Shown in pieces: positions 61,648 to 64,000 of a stretch of 64,000 nucleotides of DNA (within the stretch, counting starts at the first letter, position 1; each line of letters opens with the position of its first letter). The stretch spans positions 124,001-188,000 of the forward strand of contig NZ_FMZH01000001.1 in assembly GCF_900101435.1 (NCBI RefSeq). The letters run 5' to 3'. The notes under the pieces are model-generated. The model did no database searches, was not told the origin of the DNA, and was given only the letters and a program-made list of their open reading frames with translations. The position numbers were made by a program, and so were the translations under genes. Source of the stretch: Pedobacter soli (GTDB lineage: Bacteria > Bacteroidota > Bacteroidia > Sphingobacteriales > Sphingobacteriaceae).

Positions 61648-62337
61648 TTAAGCTAACTCAAATTTATAACCTACCCCTTTTACGGTAGAAACATAATTTT
61701 CGCCTAATTTCTCGCGCAGTTTACGAATATGTACATCAATGGTACGGTTGGTTACGACTACTGAATCTTCCCAGATATTTTTAAGGATCGACTCGCGGGT
61801 ATAAACCTTACCGGGTTTGGAAGCTAAAAGGTATAACAATTCGAATTCCTTTTTAGCCAGCACCACTTTATTACCACCCTGGAAAACAAGGTAAGCTTCA
61901 CGATCGATTACCAAATCACCAATTTCGAGTTTATTTTCTGATACTTCTTCTGTACCGGCATTTCTTCTTAAAATGGCATTGATCCGGCTTACCAAAGCCC
62001 TTGGTTTAATGGGTTTAGCGATATAATCATCAGCCCCCACATTAAAACCAGCGATTTCTGAATATTCTTCGCTTCTGGCTGTTAAGAAAACCATAAATGT
62101 ATTTTTGAATTCAGGAATTGCACGCATTAAACGGCAAGCCTCAATACCATCCATTTTAGGCATCATAATATCCAGTATAATCAAATCAGGATGAACCTTC
62201 TTTGCAACGGTAATTCCCTCCTGGCCATTGGTTGCCGTAAAAACCTGATACCCCTCTTTCTTTAGGTTGTACTCAATAAGCTCCAGAATATCTGGTTCAT
62301 CATCAACAATTAATATTTTCTGACCTGCGTTGTTCAT
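61648..62337 (-). CDS. PhoB/OmpR-family response regulator
   Basis: From the ATG chosen (MNNAGQKILIVDDEPD) the protein has 229 residues. The receiver domain holds D56 as phospho-acceptor, K in YIAKPIKPRAL, and a winged-helix DNA-binding domain ends TIDVHIRKLREKLGENYVSTVKGVGYKFE. An upstream ATG adds 13 residues that run into the promoter region. No histidine kinase gene is adjacent in the window. Three 11-bp-spaced repeats upstream suggest autoregulation. Confidence 0.93.
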   Translation of the reverse strand: MNNAGQKILIVDDEPDILELIEYNLKKEGYQVFTATNGQEGITVAKKVHPDLIILDIMMPKMDGIEACRLMRAIPEFKNTFMVFLTARSEEYSEIAGFNVGADDYIAKPIKPRALVSRINAILRRNAGTEEVSENKLEIGDLVIDREAYLVFQGGNKVVLAKKEFELLYLLASKPGKVYTRESILKNIWEDSVVVTNRTIDVHIRKLREKLGENYVSTVKGVGYKFELA

Positions 62338-62382
62338 AGTTAAATATTTGTTACGAAAGTACTGTCTATGATGCAATATTTA

Positions 62383-62409
62383 GTTAAGCCTAAGTTAAGA
62401 AATTGTTAA
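62383..62409 (-). promoter_or_regulatory. Three GTTAA direct repeats at 11-bp spacing (candidate PhoB-type operator)
   Basis: GTTAA occurs at 62383, 62394 and 62405 (TTAAC on the - strand), an exact 11-base period as in binding sites of PhoB-type dimers. The site is about 45-70 bases upstream of the response regulator start, just behind a weak -7 box TACTTTCG. Confidence 0.5.
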
Positions 62410-62440
62410 TTACTTAAATTAGTTTAACATGAAATTTGTT

Positions 62441-63553
62441 TTAACGTAACGTTTTGGCTAAAAAGCTCTCTAAGGCCTCTCCACGAAGGTTTTTAGCTAC
62501 AATTTTACCGGCAGGGTCAATTAAATATGATGTTGGAATGGCCTGAACCTGATATTTTTTAACCGTTTCGCCATTAAAATCTTTCAATTCCGAAACATGT
62601 GTCCAGCTTAAACCGTCGGCTTTAACAGCACCTAACCAGGCTGCTTTATCCGTATCGAGTGAAATACCCAGGATATCGAAGTTTTTGGTTTTATACTGAT
62701 TGTAAACTTTTACTACGTTAGGGTTCTCCTGACGGCAAGGCTGACACCATGATGCCCAGAAATCTACCAGTACATATTTTCCTTTATAATCTGCTAAACT
62801 AACAGGCTTGCCCTCTGCGGTATTGATGGTGAATCCAGGAGCTGTTTCGCCAACTTGTACCGCTTTTAAAAGTGCCATTTGCTTAACAAAAGCATCAACA
62901 GTGGCATTACCTTTAATATCTTCTTTAACCTCGTCGGCAAACTTTACCAGTTCTGCTTCAAATTCCTGCGGACTTAAAGTATTCATGGCATAAAAGCTCG
63001 CCAGGGTTCCTTTGTTGTCTTTGGCAAATTTTAAGATCTGCGTATTTAACTGGTTGATGTAAGATTCGTATTGCGGTTTCATCGATTCCAGTATCGCCGC
63101 CCTGTTTTGAGGCTGCGTAGCTACTTTAGCTTCAAAATCGGCTTGTAATTTCTCTACTTGTTTGGCAAACGTATTTCTGATACCATTCAGCTCAGATAAT
63201 TTATCTACCTCATTGGCACCGGAAATTTTATATGCCATGGTTTTATCAGCCAAATCAGCTTCCAATTTAATTGCATCGCCATTTTTAGCAATCAACATAA
63301 ATTCATGGTTACCAACCGATACCCTGAAAAAATCAACTGATGGGGTTTTACGGATAAACTTAAATTCGCCCTTTTCTGACAAATTGGTCGAATCGATTGC
63401 AATCATGTTGCTGTTTTGCATGCCATACAGAAACACCTTTTTTTCTGCTCCCGGGTTTTGGAAAGTTCCGTCGATGGTAAAGCTATCTTTTGGTTTACAT
63501 GCAGTGAAAGCAATTGCAATCAGCACGATCAGGCTCAATTGTTTTATTCTCAT
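62441..63553 (-). CDS. TlpA-like thiol-disulfide oxidoreductase lipoprotein with N-terminal DUF4369
   Basis: This 370-residue protein has a lipoprotein signal (LSLIVLIAIAFTAC), an N-terminal DUF4369 domain (residues about 22-130, GTFQNPGAEKKVFLYG) and a helical linker. A C-terminal thioredoxin fold has WASWCQPCRQENP (C270, C273) and the cis-proline loop AIPTSYLID. It acts in the periplasm as a disulfide reductant. It overlaps the gatB stop by one base, so it is co-transcribed with it. Confidence 0.92.
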   Translation of the reverse strand: MRIKQLSLIVLIAIAFTACKPKDSFTIDGTFQNPGAEKKVFLYGMQNSNMIAIDSTNLSEKGEFKFIRKTPSVDFFRVSVGNHEFMLIAKNGDAIKLEADLADKTMAYKISGANEVDKLSELNGIRNTFAKQVEKLQADFEAKVATQPQNRAAILESMKPQYESYINQLNTQILKFAKDNKGTLASFYAMNTLSPQEFEAELVKFADEVKEDIKGNATVDAFVKQMALLKAVQVGETAPGFTINTAEGKPVSLADYKGKYVLVDFWASWCQPCRQENPNVVKVYNQYKTKNFDILGISLDTDKAAWLGAVKADGLSWTHVSELKDFNGETVKKYQVQAIPTSYLIDPAGKIVAKNLRGEALESFLAKTLR

Positions 63554-64000
63554 TATTTCAGTTTTTCAAGTATAAGTTCATTTAATTTTTTAGCATCTGC
63601 TTTTCCTTTGGCCAGTTTCATTACATCGCCAACAAACAAGCCTAAAACGCCTTTTTTGCCTTTTTTATATGCCTCTACCTGTTGTGGGTATTTATTTAAC
63701 ACTTCATCAATAAAAGTCCCTAACTCATCACCATTATCGGTAATTAAAAGGTTTAGCGCCTGTGCCAGCTCCGCTACATTGGCATCTGCTTTGGTTTCAA
63801 TAGCAGGCAACAATTGCTGTATGGCAATTTGCTGGGTTATTTTTTTATCGTCAACCAGGTTAATTGCAGCTGCAAGTTGCGTCGGCTTAACGTTATATGC
63901 ATCAATAGCAATACCTTTTTCATTTAAAATAGCTCTCACCGGACCAATAAGCCAGTTAATTAAGCTTTTTTGGGTATTTACAAGCGGTAAGGCAGCATTA
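63553..64000 (-). CDS. gatB: Aspartyl/glutamyl-tRNA amidotransferase subunit B, 3' part, cut by the window edge
   Basis: The last 148 residues or so are present and open to the window end. They include KSLINWLIGPVRAILNEKG and the YqeY-like tail GVLGLFVGDVMKLAKGKAD with KLNELILEKL at the end. This matches the C-terminal tail domain of GatB, which helps convert Glu-tRNA(Gln) to Gln-tRNA(Gln). The N-terminal catalytic part lies outside the window. The stop overlaps the TlpA-like start. Confidence 0.93.
   Translation of the reverse strand, partial: NAALPLVNTQKSLINWLIGPVRAILNEKGIAIDAYNVKPTQLAAAINLVDDKKITQQIAIQQLLPAIETKADANVAELAQALNLLITDNGDELGTFIDEVLNKYPQQVEAYKKGKKGVLGLFVGDVMKLAKGKADAKKLNELILEKLK

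Overview
The window looks like a chromosomal segment of a Bacteroidota bacterium, most likely a Pedobacter-like member of Sphingobacteriaceae. This is inferred from gene families and signals, not from a marker search. The supporting signs are BtuB/BtuG-type vitamin B12 loci, TANNTTTG (-7) promoter boxes, GH106/GH127 sugar enzymes with SxxxQ-type signal peptides, and many short intergenic repeats. There are no tRNA or rRNA genes, CRISPR arrays, transposases or prophage genes that I can see.

Region 1 (1-20.3 kb) is a deoxysugar/pentose locus. On the + strand it holds the end of a class III CoA-transferase, a solute-binding-like protein without a signal peptide, a Gfo/Idh/MocA oxidoreductase, a MaoC-like hydratase, a FucP-type permease, and four secreted enzymes (GH106 rhamnosidase family, GH127 beta-L-arabinofuranosidase family, sialate O-acetylesterase family, a DUF5703-type protein). 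An SDR and a zinc alcohol dehydrogenase follow. A convergent araB-araD-araA operon takes released L-arabinose to xylulose 5-phosphate. No SusC/SusD pair is present in the window.

Region 2 (20.3-44.2 kb) is mostly housekeeping and scattered accessory genes: a PhoH-like ATPase, a TetA-like MFS pump, gyrA, two related secreted TPR proteins, an AraC regulator with VOC and DUF1569 genes, nfi, hemF, an MFS permease, a MATE pump, a TruC-like pseudouridine synthase, a histone-deacetylase-like amidohydrolase, bestrophin, a PPOX protein, a 3-methyladenine glycosylase, a free methionine-R-sulfoxide reductase, and several small lipoproteins.

Region 3 (44.2-55.8 kb) is a vitamin B12 acquisition and salvage region on the - strand. 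Two TonB-dependent receptors each sit behind their own cobalamin riboswitch, and the two leaders are clearly duplicates. The first receptor is followed by a DUF6580 membrane protein. Next comes a tightly packed run of a cytoplasmic BtuF-like protein, an unknown secreted protein, a frameshifted Sir2 deacetylase and a DUF71 ATP-pyrophosphatase. The second receptor is followed by a BtuG-type beta-propeller lipoprotein and a PKD-type surface lipoprotein. Between the two blocks lies a 42-bp tandem repeat array of 13 units in perfect register.

Region 4 (55.8-64 kb) holds a serine hydrolase, a sigma-54-type response regulator, a ClC transporter with CBS domains, an RluA-type synthase, a PhoB-like response regulator with three phased upstream repeats, a TlpA-like lipoprotein and the 3' end of gatB.

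Intergenic spaces carry at least eight families of short repeats, several with compensatory base changes in their stems. The most unusual items are the 42-bp array, the expanded B12 cluster with its broken sirtuin, and the CoA-transferase/solute-binding/MaoC group at the left edge.
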